64,000 bases of DNA, taken from an uncultured Eggerthella sp. (GTDB lineage Bacteria > Actinomycetota > Coriobacteriia > Coriobacteriales > Eggerthellaceae). Shown piece after piece: positions 43,065-50,530 of this stretch. Numbering within the stretch: position 1 is the first letter of the stretch; every line of letters begins with the position of its first letter. A program made the translations under genes and the position numbers. Under the pieces are notes generated by a model. That model saw only the letters and a list, made by a program, of their open reading frames with translations. It was not told where the DNA came from and did no database searches. The stretch lies in NCBI GenBank assembly GCA_905203045.1, contig CAJKUH010000007.1, positions 1-64,000 on the forward strand, given 5' to 3'.

Positions 43065-44345
43065 TTATTCCTTGCAGCTTTCGACGTATGCCTTAGCTGC
43101 TTCATCGGCGCTTTTGTACTCGCCGCTGGCATAGGCGGTGGCGACGGTGTACCAGCTCTGCTCCATAGCAGAGGTGACGCTGCCGTCGTTCACGTAACCT
43201 TTATCCAGTGCTTCGGAGGAAAGGACGTTTTGGTAGATGTCGTCGTTTACCGGCTCTTTTGCGACGGAAGGCACGCCCTTTACGCTTGAAAGGGTGTTGA
43301 TCTCGTCTTTCGTTGCCATAAAGCGCATGAACTCAGTTGCATAGTCGCTGCAGTCACTGGTTTTGCTCAGGGCAAACCCGTACCACGGCTCACGGTAGGC
43401 GTATTGGCCGGACTCACCGGAGGGAACGTTGATGAAGGTGTACTCGAAGGGATTGGCGCTGAATGCCTCCGATTTCGATTCGCGCTTCTTCATGCCGCTC
43501 ACTTTTTCGGAATTGCAGGCCCAAAACGGTACATTGCCCTCGAAGAAGCTCATGATGGCCTTGTCGTAGTTGTCGTTGGGATACGTTGCATTGACCTTCT
43601 GGTCAAGATAGCCGTCCTTGATTAGCTCGTTCATGAATTCAAAGGAAGGCTCCAGCTTGCTCGAGGCACTTGCATCGCCCGCCTTCAGCTGATTTTGCAA
43701 CGTGTTGTCGGTGCCGATCTGGGTAAAGGTCATGCCGGCGGTTAGGTCGGCGTACACTTTGCTGGTGGGGCCTTGAATGGGGGCATCGTAGCCCTTTTCC
43801 TTCAAGGCCGCCAAGGTGCTGAGGAGCTCGTCTTTTGTGGTGGGTACTGAAAGCCCCTCTTTTTCCAGCAGCGTCTTGTTGACCACCAGCCCGGTGATGC
43901 TTTGACCCATGGGGATGCTCAACTGCTTGCCGTCGACCTTCGAGCTTGCAAGCATCGCTTCATCGATGGCGCTTGTGTCTATGCCGTGCTCGTTCAGGTC
44001 GGCGCAGTGCTCGGAGACGCAGATAGCACCAGGGGCAAGCGTATCGGCGGAAGTCATGAAGATATCGGTGCCCCCGTTTGCCTCTAGGTACTTTTCCTCG
44101 TCCTTGGAACCTACCTGCTGGTAGTTCACAGTAACGTTGGGGTAAGTCTTGTTGAAGTCCGCAACAACCTGATCCAATGCCTCGAAGTTGCCGAAATAGC
44201 CGACGATATCAAGCTGTTCCTGCGCCTTGGTGTCGAGTTTCGGGGTGAATCCCGATTTTTCGTTGTTGCTGGCGCAGCCCGCCAACGAAACGGCAAGTGC
44301 CGTTGCGGTGATTGCGGTTGCCGCAATTCGCCAGGGTTTCCTCAT
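43065..44345 (-). CDS. Extracellular solute-binding lipoprotein (ABC family 1 type)
   Basis: A 426-residue lipoprotein. A signal peptide ends in the lipobox LAGC with Cys24. The mature part is a family 1 (carbohydrate-type) binding protein: VGYFGNFEALDQVVADFNKTYPNVTVNY near the N terminus, GLVVNKTLLEKEGL in the middle, and a Trp- and Tyr-rich C-terminal lobe. No permease or ATPase gene is adjacent. It lies 21 bases downstream of the frameshifted Cache kinase and may deliver a ligand to that sensor rather than to a transporter. GGAG precedes the ATG. Confidence 0.9.
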   Translation of the reverse strand: MRKPWRIAATAITATALAVSLAGCASNNEKSGFTPKLDTKAQEQLDIVGYFGNFEALDQVVADFNKTYPNVTVNYQQVGSKDEEKYLEANGGTDIFMTSADTLAPGAICVSEHCADLNEHGIDTSAIDEAMLASSKVDGKQLSIPMGQSITGLVVNKTLLEKEGLSVPTTKDELLSTLAALKEKGYDAPIQGPTSKVYADLTAGMTFTQIGTDNTLQNQLKAGDASASSKLEPSFEFMNELIKDGYLDQKVNATYPNDNYDKAIMSFFEGNVPFWACNSEKVSGMKKRESKSEAFSANPFEYTFINVPSGESGQYAYREPWYGFALSKTSDCSDYATEFMRFMATKDEINTLSSVKGVPSVAKEPVNDDIYQNVLSSEALDKGYVNDGSVTSAMEQSWYTVATAYASGEYKSADEAAKAYVESCKE

Positions 44346-44366
44346 GGTATGCTCCGATCCTTGTTT

Positions 44367-44867
44367 TTAAAGAGTGCTTTTCTTGATTTTGTACAGGTAT
44401 TCCTGAATCTTCGTTACATCAACTGGTTTGGCGATGTGCCCGTTCATCCCGCACTGCAAGCAGGCCTGCACGTCTTCAGCGAAGGCGTCTGCGGTCATAG
44501 CCACGATGGGGATGGTGCCGTTTTGGTCGGGAGAAAGCGCGCGGATGTTCCGCGTTGCCTCAAGGCCTCCCATTTGGGGCATTTGGATATCCATGAATAT
44601 CGCGTCAAACGAGCCCGGCTTTGCTTCGCGTATCAGGTCGACGCACTCTGCACCGTTGTAGGCTCGTTCGCTTTCCACGCCCAATTCAGCAAGCTGCGCA
44701 TTGATAACTTCCCAGTTCAGGTCGTTGTCTTCGGCTACGAGAATCCTCATGCCGGTGAAATCGGTGCCGGCTTCCTCGCCCCGCAGGGTGGGCTGGGCGC
44801 AGGTTGCGGCAACGGGCAGTTCGATTCGCACGGTGAAGGTGGTGCCCACGCCTTCGGGCACTTTCAC
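44367..44867 (-). CDS. Receiver-domain part of the frameshifted kinase
   Basis: This 166-residue frame opens with a GTG at the break point and contains the last beta strand of the ATPase domain (GTTFTVRIELPV) and a full response-regulator receiver: ILVAEDNDLNWEVI at the N terminus, phospho-acceptor Asp in MDIQMPQMGGLEATRNI, and AKPVDVTKIQEYL at the end. A separate protein could arise only by internal initiation, for which no ribosome binding site is visible. It is best read as the displaced C terminus of the kinase. Confidence 0.55.
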   Translation of the reverse strand: MKVPEGVGTTFTVRIELPVAATCAQPTLRGEEAGTDFTGMRILVAEDNDLNWEVINAQLAELGVESERAYNGAECVDLIREAKPGSFDAIFMDIQMPQMGGLEATRNIRALSPDQNGTIPIVAMTADAFAEDVQACLQCGMNGHIAKPVDVTKIQEYLYKIKKSTL

Positions 44868-46605
44868 ATTCGATGGTGCCGTGCATAAGCTCTACCAGCT
44901 GCGAAACGATGGAAAGCCCGAGCCCGGTTCCGTGGATGTGGTTTACCTGCGTGTTTATCGCACGGGAAAACGAGTGGTACATTTCCTTCTGGAATTCCTC
45001 GGTCATGCCGATGCCCGTATCGGACACCACGAACGTAACCAGGGTCGTGTTCGCTTCCGTGTTGGGCGCGGGTTCTTCGAACAGGCTGACCTTCACGCTG
45101 CCGCCGGGCTTGGTGTACTTCACAGCATTTGAAAGCAGGTTCAGGTAAATCTGATTCAGGCGCATTTCGTCGGCACGAACGTACGGATGGGGAAGAGGAC
45201 CGGTTTTAAAGGTGAGAGCCAGTTCCCGTTGGGTTGTTTGGGGGCTTATGATTTCCTCAAGGTCGACGACAATCTGCTCAAGAGAGACATCGCTTGCCAC
45301 TAGGGTGAACTGGCCGCTTTCGATCTTCGAGATATCGAGCACATCGTTGATGAGGGTAAGGAGCTGCTTGCCCGCACTTTGCGCTTTGTCAAGGCACTGT
45401 ATTACATAGCCGGTGTTGCTTGCGTTTTTCTTTGCAAGCGAAGTCATGCCCAGGACGGCATTCATGGGTGTGCGAATGTCATGTGACATAGCTGCCAGGA
45501 ATCTTGTCTTCGCTTGGTTGGCCTCGTCTGCCGCCTGAGCTGCTTCACGCAGGCGGATGTTGATTTTCCGCAGGTGGAAACCGTCGATTACGGCAAGCAG
45601 GACAAGCGTACCGCCGATGAGGAACACGTTATGCCAGGCGCCGCCCTTGGGCGTGAACTCGCTTTCCTTGACCGAGCCGACAACGTCGAGGTTCGATCCG
45701 TTGCCGAGGCTGGTGTAGTACCACAGGCGCTCATCGCCGCGGAAGTCGCGATAATGCAGCACGCCGCTTTCGGTTTGCTTCAGCTGGTTGCGCAGGGCGT
45801 TCACTTCGTTGTAGTTGTCTTGGAAATTGTAAGCACGGATGTAGTCGGGGAAGTTCGACGATTTCATGGATGCGGACTGAACCACGTAGTCGCCGTTCGT
45901 TGTGATGATTCCCACTTCAGCCGATTGGTATTCGGTGGGGAATACCCACGAGCTTTTCAGCGAATCAATGGGGATAACGCGCAGAAGCAGGTAGTCTTTC
46001 GGGCCGCTGGTTGTTTCAAGGGTGACTTTCCTGCCTACGCTTACCGCCGAAGAATGGGTTTCCGCGATCCTGTAATTGCCGATGATGATGGTGCCGGTGC
46101 CGTTGCCATCGAAGGCGGCTTGCATGGATTCGCGCATGTAGCTGCCTGTTGCATCCGATTCATCGCGGTACTTCGTATACGTGTCGATGGAATTGGGGTT
46201 CGCATCGTCGCCAAGCGCCCAAGCGTTGTAGGTATCCATGTCAACGATATAGATATAGCGGTTGGTGCTGGTATCGATTTTGTTGAGGAAGCTGGCCGCC
46301 TCTTCAAGGCTCATGGCATTGCTCGAAAGGTACTGTGCCCAGTCGTTGACGTAGCCCTGCTCGCTGTCAAGGTAGGTTTGGGTCACCGATTTCATGGACT
46401 CGACGGTGGTGGTGAAATCGGACTGCTTCGCGTCGATTTGCGTGGAACGGAAGTACTGGGCTGAGAAGATTGCGGCAACAATAGCGATAGCCATCAAGAT
46501 GATGTTGCATGCGATAAGTGCGCGTCCGCGTAGCTTTGATGTGCCGTTGCTTTCCAAACCGAGTTCCGTTTCGATGATGAGCGAACGCGAATTGTGGGGA
46601 AGCAA
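44367..46605 (-). pseudogene. Hybrid sensor histidine kinase, frameshifted between kinase and receiver
   Basis: Two overlapping reading frames make one hybrid kinase. The first has a membrane helix near residues 30-50, a dCache-like extracellular domain, a second helix near 335-350, HisKA with SHDIRTPMNAVLG, and an ATPase domain (NAVKYT, DTGIGM, GTGLGLSIV). After HGTIECES, near 44867, it loses homology. The +1 frame continues the expected sequence with VPEGVGTTFTVRIELPVA and then a receiver (MDIQMPQMGG). One base skipped, or two lost, explains the break. No classical slippery site is seen. Real mutation, sequencing error and recoding are all possible. The TTG at 46605 is the only plausible start. 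Confidence 0.75.
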
Positions 46606-46983
46606 TAAGCAAGACTTCGCAGATATGGGATAACCTATTTACCTATTGTATCAGAGCGGGCCTGAACTGGGGCGTTTTGCCGCATTTGGATTGGCAAACG
46701 GCAGTAGGCGAATAACCCTGCCTGAAAGCATACGTTCGTGCCTGTCCGTTGCGGCGATGTGCCCAGATACGCCCATGCTGTCGTAGCGTCCGTTTGGCTC
46801 CAAAACTCTCTTTCGCAAAGATCTTGAAACGCTTTTGATGCGTTTTCCGGCAGGGGAGCCCCGGTTTCGCAGCCGAATACCGCCGGTTCGTTTCGAATAC
46901 GAAAAATCACCTTGCGTGCTATTCAGAACAGGGCACGGTGGTGGTACGTTATGTTGCCGTGTGTCCATTTAGAGAGGAATAGG
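46606..46983. other. 378-base divergent gap between Cache kinase and purine permease
   Basis: No protein gene or known riboswitch was recognised. The left end holds the kinase promoter. On the right TTCAGA (46922-46927) and TACGTT (46945-46950) with a 17-base spacer may drive the permease. A small AAACGC/GCGTTT hairpin lies near 46825-46845. The canonical purine riboswitch core was looked for and not seen. Confidence 0.4.
46645..46653 (-). promoter_or_regulatory. Extended -10 promoter of the Cache kinase
   Basis: TGATACAAT on the minus strand, identical to the -10 of the BvgS-type kinase, would start transcription about 33 bases before the TTG start at 46605. Confidence 0.45.
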
Positions 46984-48462
46984 ATGGAAGAAGGAAAGCA
47001 GGAGGCGGCGCCAAAGTCCGCTTCGTCGGCTGCGAGCGCTTCGGCGCAGGATGGGCCGGGCAAGGCAAAGCAGCTTGGGGTTTTCTCGTTCGAAGGCGAT
47101 ATTCCCCTTTCCCAGGCGGTGCCGCTAGGCTTGCAGCATGTTCTTGCCATGTTCGTGGGCAACCTCACGCCGTTGCTCATCGTTACCAGTGCCTGCGGTT
47201 TGGCAGGCGGCGAGTTCGCCGATGTGCAGTTGGCGCTGTTGCAGAATGCCATGCTTATCGCTGGCGTGGTGACGTTGGTGCAGATATTCGGCATCGGCCC
47301 CGTTGGTGGCAAGGTTCCCATCATCATGGGCACGTCTTCCGGCTTTATCGGCGTGTTCAATTCCGTGGCTACCTCCATGGGCGGTGGCCTTATCGCTTAC
47401 GGCGCCATCATGGGCGCTTCGCTTATCGGCGGCTTGTTCGAAACGGTTCTGGGCTTTTTCCTGAAGCCCCTTCGTAAGTTCTTTCCTGCCATTGTCACGG
47501 GCACGGTGGTGCTTTCCATCGGTTTGAGCCTTATCAGCGTCGGCGTCAACGCGTTCGGTGGCGGAAGCAGCGCAGCCGACTTCGGTTCGCTTGAGAACTT
47601 CTGCCTGGCGCTCATCGTTTTGGTCGTGATTCTTGCGGTGAAGCACGCCACCACGGGTTTCGTGAGCGCGTCTTCCATTTTGGTGGGTATTATCGCGGGC
47701 TACATTGCAGCGGGCATCATGGGTATGGTCTTGCCCACCACCGGCGTTACCGCCGATGGCGTTGAGTACACCAAGGCTTGGGTGCTCGACTGGAGCAAGG
47801 TTGCCAATGCTGCCTGGTTCGCCGTTCCCGAGCTTATGCCGGTTCAGCCTGTGTTCGATATGCGCGCCATCGCACCCGTTTTGGTGATGTTCATCGTTAC
47901 CGCCGTTGAAACGGTGGGCGACATTTCCGGCTGCATGCAGGGCGGCATGAACCGCGAGGCAACCGACAAAGAGCTTTCCGGTGGCGTTATGTGCGATGGC
48001 CTGGGCTCTTCCCTCGCTGCCATGTTCGGCGTGTTGCCGAACACCTCGTTCAGCCAGAACGTGGGCTTGGTTACCATGACCAAGATGGTGAATCGCAAGG
48101 CGCTGGCATGCGGCGCGGTGTTCCTGATTCTGTGCGGCCTGTGCCCGAAGCTGGGCGCGGTGGTTTCCATGATGCCCCAGTCCGTTCTGGGCGGCGCTGC
48201 GGTAATCATGTTCGCCTCCATCGTGGTAAGCGGCATTCAGCTCATCACGCGCGACCCGCTTACGCCGCGCAACCTGAGCATCGTTTCGGTTGCGTTGGGC
48301 TTGGGCTACGGCATCGGCGCCAACCCTGCAGTGCTGGCAGGCGCGCCTGAGATGGTGAGCCTTGTCTTTGGCGGCTCGGGCATCGTGGCTGCGGCGGCCG
48401 TCGCCATTCTTCTGAACATCGTTCTGCCTAAAGATTCGCCCTTGATGAGGAGCGATGCGTAG
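46984..48462 (+). CDS. NCS2-family purine (xanthine/uracil-type) permease
   Basis: A 492-residue membrane carrier with about 14 helices. After a 45-residue polar Ala/Ser-rich N terminus come PLGLQHVLAMFVGNLTPLLIV, a GKVPIIMGTSSGFIGVF region, the substrate-binding AVETVGDISG with its conserved Glu, and GLGSSLAAMFGVLPNTSFSQNVG, the family signature with Asn. This fits xanthine/urate permeases and the adjacent xanthine dehydrogenase-type genes. The ATG at 46984 has AGAGGAATAGG; upstream in-frame codons lack a site. Confidence 0.92.
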   Translation: MEEGKQEAAPKSASSAASASAQDGPGKAKQLGVFSFEGDIPLSQAVPLGLQHVLAMFVGNLTPLLIVTSACGLAGGEFADVQLALLQNAMLIAGVVTLVQIFGIGPVGGKVPIIMGTSSGFIGVFNSVATSMGGGLIAYGAIMGASLIGGLFETVLGFFLKPLRKFFPAIVTGTVVLSIGLSLISVGVNAFGGGSSAADFGSLENFCLALIVLVVILAVKHATTGFVSASSILVGIIAGYIAAGIMGMVLPTTGVTADGVEYTKAWVLDWSKVANAAWFAVPELMPVQPVFDMRAIAPVLVMFIVTAVETVGDISGCMQGGMNREATDKELSGGVMCDGLGSSLAAMFGVLPNTSFSQNVGLVTMTKMVNRKALACGAVFLILCGLCPKLGAVVSMMPQSVLGGAAVIMFASIVVSGIQLITRDPLTPRNLSIVSVALGLGYGIGANPAVLAGAPEMVSLVFGGSGIVAAAAVAILLNIVLPKDSPLMRSDA

Positions 48463-48481
48463 TAGCTTTCCTGCGCAACGA

Positions 48482-48508
48482 AGAGCCTAGGTGTTACCTG
48501 GGCTCTTT
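48482..48508 (+). terminator. Terminator between permease and mocA
   Basis: An 11-pair stem AGAGCCTAGGT / ACCTGGGCTCT (one G-T wobble) with a three-base loop is followed by TTTCTATG. Confidence 0.75.
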
Positions 48509-48524
48509 CTATGCTGTGGGCGAT

Positions 48525-49178
48525 TTATTCGCAGCGGTGCTGATGCAGGTGGTGTTGAAGGGCTTGCAAGTCTTCAACGGTGTCCACATCGAAGAGCTCC
48601 CATTTGCTGGCAACTTCGATAGTCCCAACCTGTTCGGGGTGCTCTGCTGCCACGAAGCCGCCTCCTTTGCGGGGCGGCAGCTGTCGGAGCTCGGCGAATG
48701 CCCAGCGCGGGAACAGCACCGGAGCGCCTGGCTGGCCGTCGAAGCTGCACCGCCAAATGCAGGCGGGGTCTTCTTCGAAGGCGTGTAGGAGCTTTGCAAT
48801 ACTGTGCGTGCTGATAAGCGGCTGGTCTGCTTGGACGAACGTGATGCTGCGGCAGGGGCCAAGGGCATCCATCCCTAAGCGGATCGCATCGTTGCGGTAG
48901 GGTTCGTGGTGATGGATCGTTTCAACGCCTTGCGCACGGCACAGCTCGGCGGTTTCGGCGGAGCGCGTGACCACCACTCGCTTTGCGAACAGGGCATCGG
49001 TTGCCTGCAGCGCGTACTGGATCAGGGGCGTGCCGTTGAGCTTCGCCATAAGCTTGTTGCCGCCGAAACGCGTAGCCTTCCCCGATGCCATGACAATGCA
49101 GCCATGGTCCCTCTCGGGCGCATTGGCAAGGCGCGTTGTTGCGCCGTGTTCTTTTGCTTGTTCGTTGTTTTGATGCAT
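48525..49178 (-). CDS. mocA: MocA-like molybdenum cofactor nucleotidyltransferase
   Basis: A 217-residue MobA/MocA-type enzyme. CIVMASGKATRFGGNKLMAKLNGTPLI is the nucleotide-binding start, with the GxxxRFGxxK pattern, VQADQPLI is the metal-binding loop, and the C-terminal FDVDTVEDLQAL is typical. It would attach CMP to the molybdopterin cofactor for the divergent hydroxylase. A GTG at 49217 is in frame but touches the predicted -10, so it cannot be in the transcript from that promoter; the ATG at 49178 is preferred, although its ribosome binding site is poor. Confidence 0.85.
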   Translation of the reverse strand: MHQNNEQAKEHGATTRLANAPERDHGCIVMASGKATRFGGNKLMAKLNGTPLIQYALQATDALFAKRVVVTRSAETAELCRAQGVETIHHHEPYRNDAIRLGMDALGPCRSITFVQADQPLISTHSIAKLLHAFEEDPACIWRCSFDGQPGAPVLFPRWAFAELRQLPPRKGGGFVAAEHPEQVGTIEVASKWELFDVDTVEDLQALQHHLHQHRCE

Positions 49179-49217
49179 TGGGACAAGTAGTTGTTCGGAA
49201 GCCGCGTATTCGCTCAC

Positions 49218-49225
49218 AGTATAAT
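49218..49225. promoter_or_regulatory. Overlapping divergent -10 elements of mocA and the hydroxylase operon
   Basis: TATAAT (49220-49225) on the + strand overlaps TATACT (49218-49223) on the - strand. Neither has a clear -35. The arrangement would let one regulator control both directions. Confidence 0.45.
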
Positions 49226-49265
49226 CATGCTAGTTAGATAAACCTCAAGTAATGGGGCGAGTGAC

Positions 49266-50057
49266 ATTTATTCTTTCCAAAAATATGTGCGAGCCGAAAG
49301 CCTGGAAGAGGCATGGGAGCTCAACCAAAAGAAGCGAACCCGCATAATTGCCGGCGGCATGTGGCTGAAGATGGGCAACCATTCCATAGGCACCGCCATC
49401 GACCTGTGCGATTTGGGCTTGGACCAGATCGAGGAAACCGAAGAAGAGTTCCGCTTGGGTGCGATGGTAACGCTCCGCCAGATGGAAAAGCATACTGGTT
49501 TGGCCGCTTATTCCTGCGGTGCGGTCGAAGATGCCTTTAAGGATATCGTGGGCGTTCAGTTCCGCAATGGCGCCACGTTGGGCGGCAGCTTGTGGCGACG
49601 CATGGGCTTTTCCGATATCGTGACGGTTTTCATGGCGATGGACAGCTTCGTTGAACTGTTCGACGGTGGCATTGTTCCGCTTGAGGAATTCGTTTCGAGC
49701 AAGTATGACAACGACATTCTGGTGCGCCTGATTGTGAAGAAAACGCCCGGCGCCTTCGCCTACCAGGCGGTTCGCAAGCAGCGCACCGACCTGCCGTCGC
49801 TCAATTGCGCTGCCGCCAAGGTTGGTGGCCAGTATCGCGTGGTAGTGGGCTCGCGTCCTGCGCGTGCCATGATGCTGCGCGATGAACGGGGCATTTTGGC
49901 AGAAGGCATTACGGAGGAATCCGCTAAGGCGTTTGCAGAATACGCGCAGCGCGCTGTTCCCTTGTCGGGGAACATGTGGGGCAGCGCCGAGTACCGCAGC
50001 GCCCTGGTGCCCGTTTTGACGCGTCGTGCCCTGCTGGCGCTGGGGGAGGTGCAGTAA
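49266..50057 (+). CDS. xdhB: Xanthine dehydrogenase-type FAD-binding subunit, probable ATT start
   Basis: A 263-residue FAD subunit of a molybdenum hydroxylase, passing electrons from Fe-S centres to an acceptor. RIIAGGMWLKMGN is the FAD-binding loop, LRQMEKH and GVQFRNGATLGGSLWRRM the second FAD motif, with the CO-dehydrogenase-type C-terminal domain after it. Homology reaches YSFQKYVRAESLEEA, which begins before the first standard start (GTG 49287, no ribosome binding site). The only candidate that gives a normal N terminus is ATT at 49266, eight bases after GGGGCG. The stop overlaps the next ATG. Confidence 0.85.
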   Translation: MYSFQKYVRAESLEEAWELNQKKRTRIIAGGMWLKMGNHSIGTAIDLCDLGLDQIEETEEEFRLGAMVTLRQMEKHTGLAAYSCGAVEDAFKDIVGVQFRNGATLGGSLWRRMGFSDIVTVFMAMDSFVELFDGGIVPLEEFVSSKYDNDILVRLIVKKTPGAFAYQAVRKQRTDLPSLNCAAAKVGGQYRVVVGSRPARAMMLRDERGILAEGITEESAKAFAEYAQRAVPLSGNMWGSAEYRSALVPVLTRRALLALGEVQ

Positions 50058-50530
50058 TGGAAGTCAAGATCAAGCTAAACGGCAAGATGATTGCCGACGA
50101 CGTTCCCGTCGACATGCTGCTAATCGATTTCCTGCGCAAACATGGCTGCTTCAGCGTGAAACGCGGCTGCGAAACGTCAAGCTGCGGCTTGTGCACGGTG
50201 TTGTTGGACGATGAGCCGGTGCTTTCGTGCTCGGTGCTGGTTGCGCGCGCCGATGGCCATGGCGTGCAGACGCTTGAAGGCTTGCAGGACGAAGCGTCCG
50301 AGTTCGTTGGGTTCATTGCCGACCAGGGCGCTGATCAGTGCGGGTTCTGCAACCCGGGTTTCGTGATGAACACCATTGCGCTTCTGCGTGAAAACCCCGA
50401 CCCCACCGATGAAGAGATCTTGGCGTATTTGAGCGGCAACCTGTGCCGTTGTTCGGGCTATGTTGGGCAGCTGCGCGGCATTCGCGCGTTCCTGGACAGC
50501 AAGAAGGCGGAAGGGGCCAAACGTGGATAA
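50057..50530 (+). CDS. xdhC: Xanthine dehydrogenase-type 2Fe-2S subunit
   Basis: A 157-residue electron-transfer subunit. Plant-type [2Fe-2S] ligands are Cys38, Cys43, Cys46 and Cys58 (GCETSSCGLC); the second cluster is held by Cys95, Cys98, Cys130 and Cys132 (CGFCNPG and NLCRCSGY). The ATG overlaps the FAD-subunit stop and has GGGGGAGG. It couples to the Mo subunit by an eight-base overlap. Confidence 0.95.
   Translation: MEVKIKLNGKMIADDVPVDMLLIDFLRKHGCFSVKRGCETSSCGLCTVLLDDEPVLSCSVLVARADGHGVQTLEGLQDEASEFVGFIADQGADQCGFCNPGFVMNTIALLRENPDPTDEEILAYLSGNLCRCSGYVGQLRGIRAFLDSKKAEGAKRG

Noticed and set aside
46606..46983. Purine or xanthine riboswitch before the NCS2 permease
   Set aside because: I could not find the conserved three-way junction core of the purine riboswitch; a covariance-model search would be needed for other classes.
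49179..49217. GTG 49217 as start of mocA
   Set aside because: The codon directly abuts the predicted -10 TATACT, so it would not be transcribed from that promoter.
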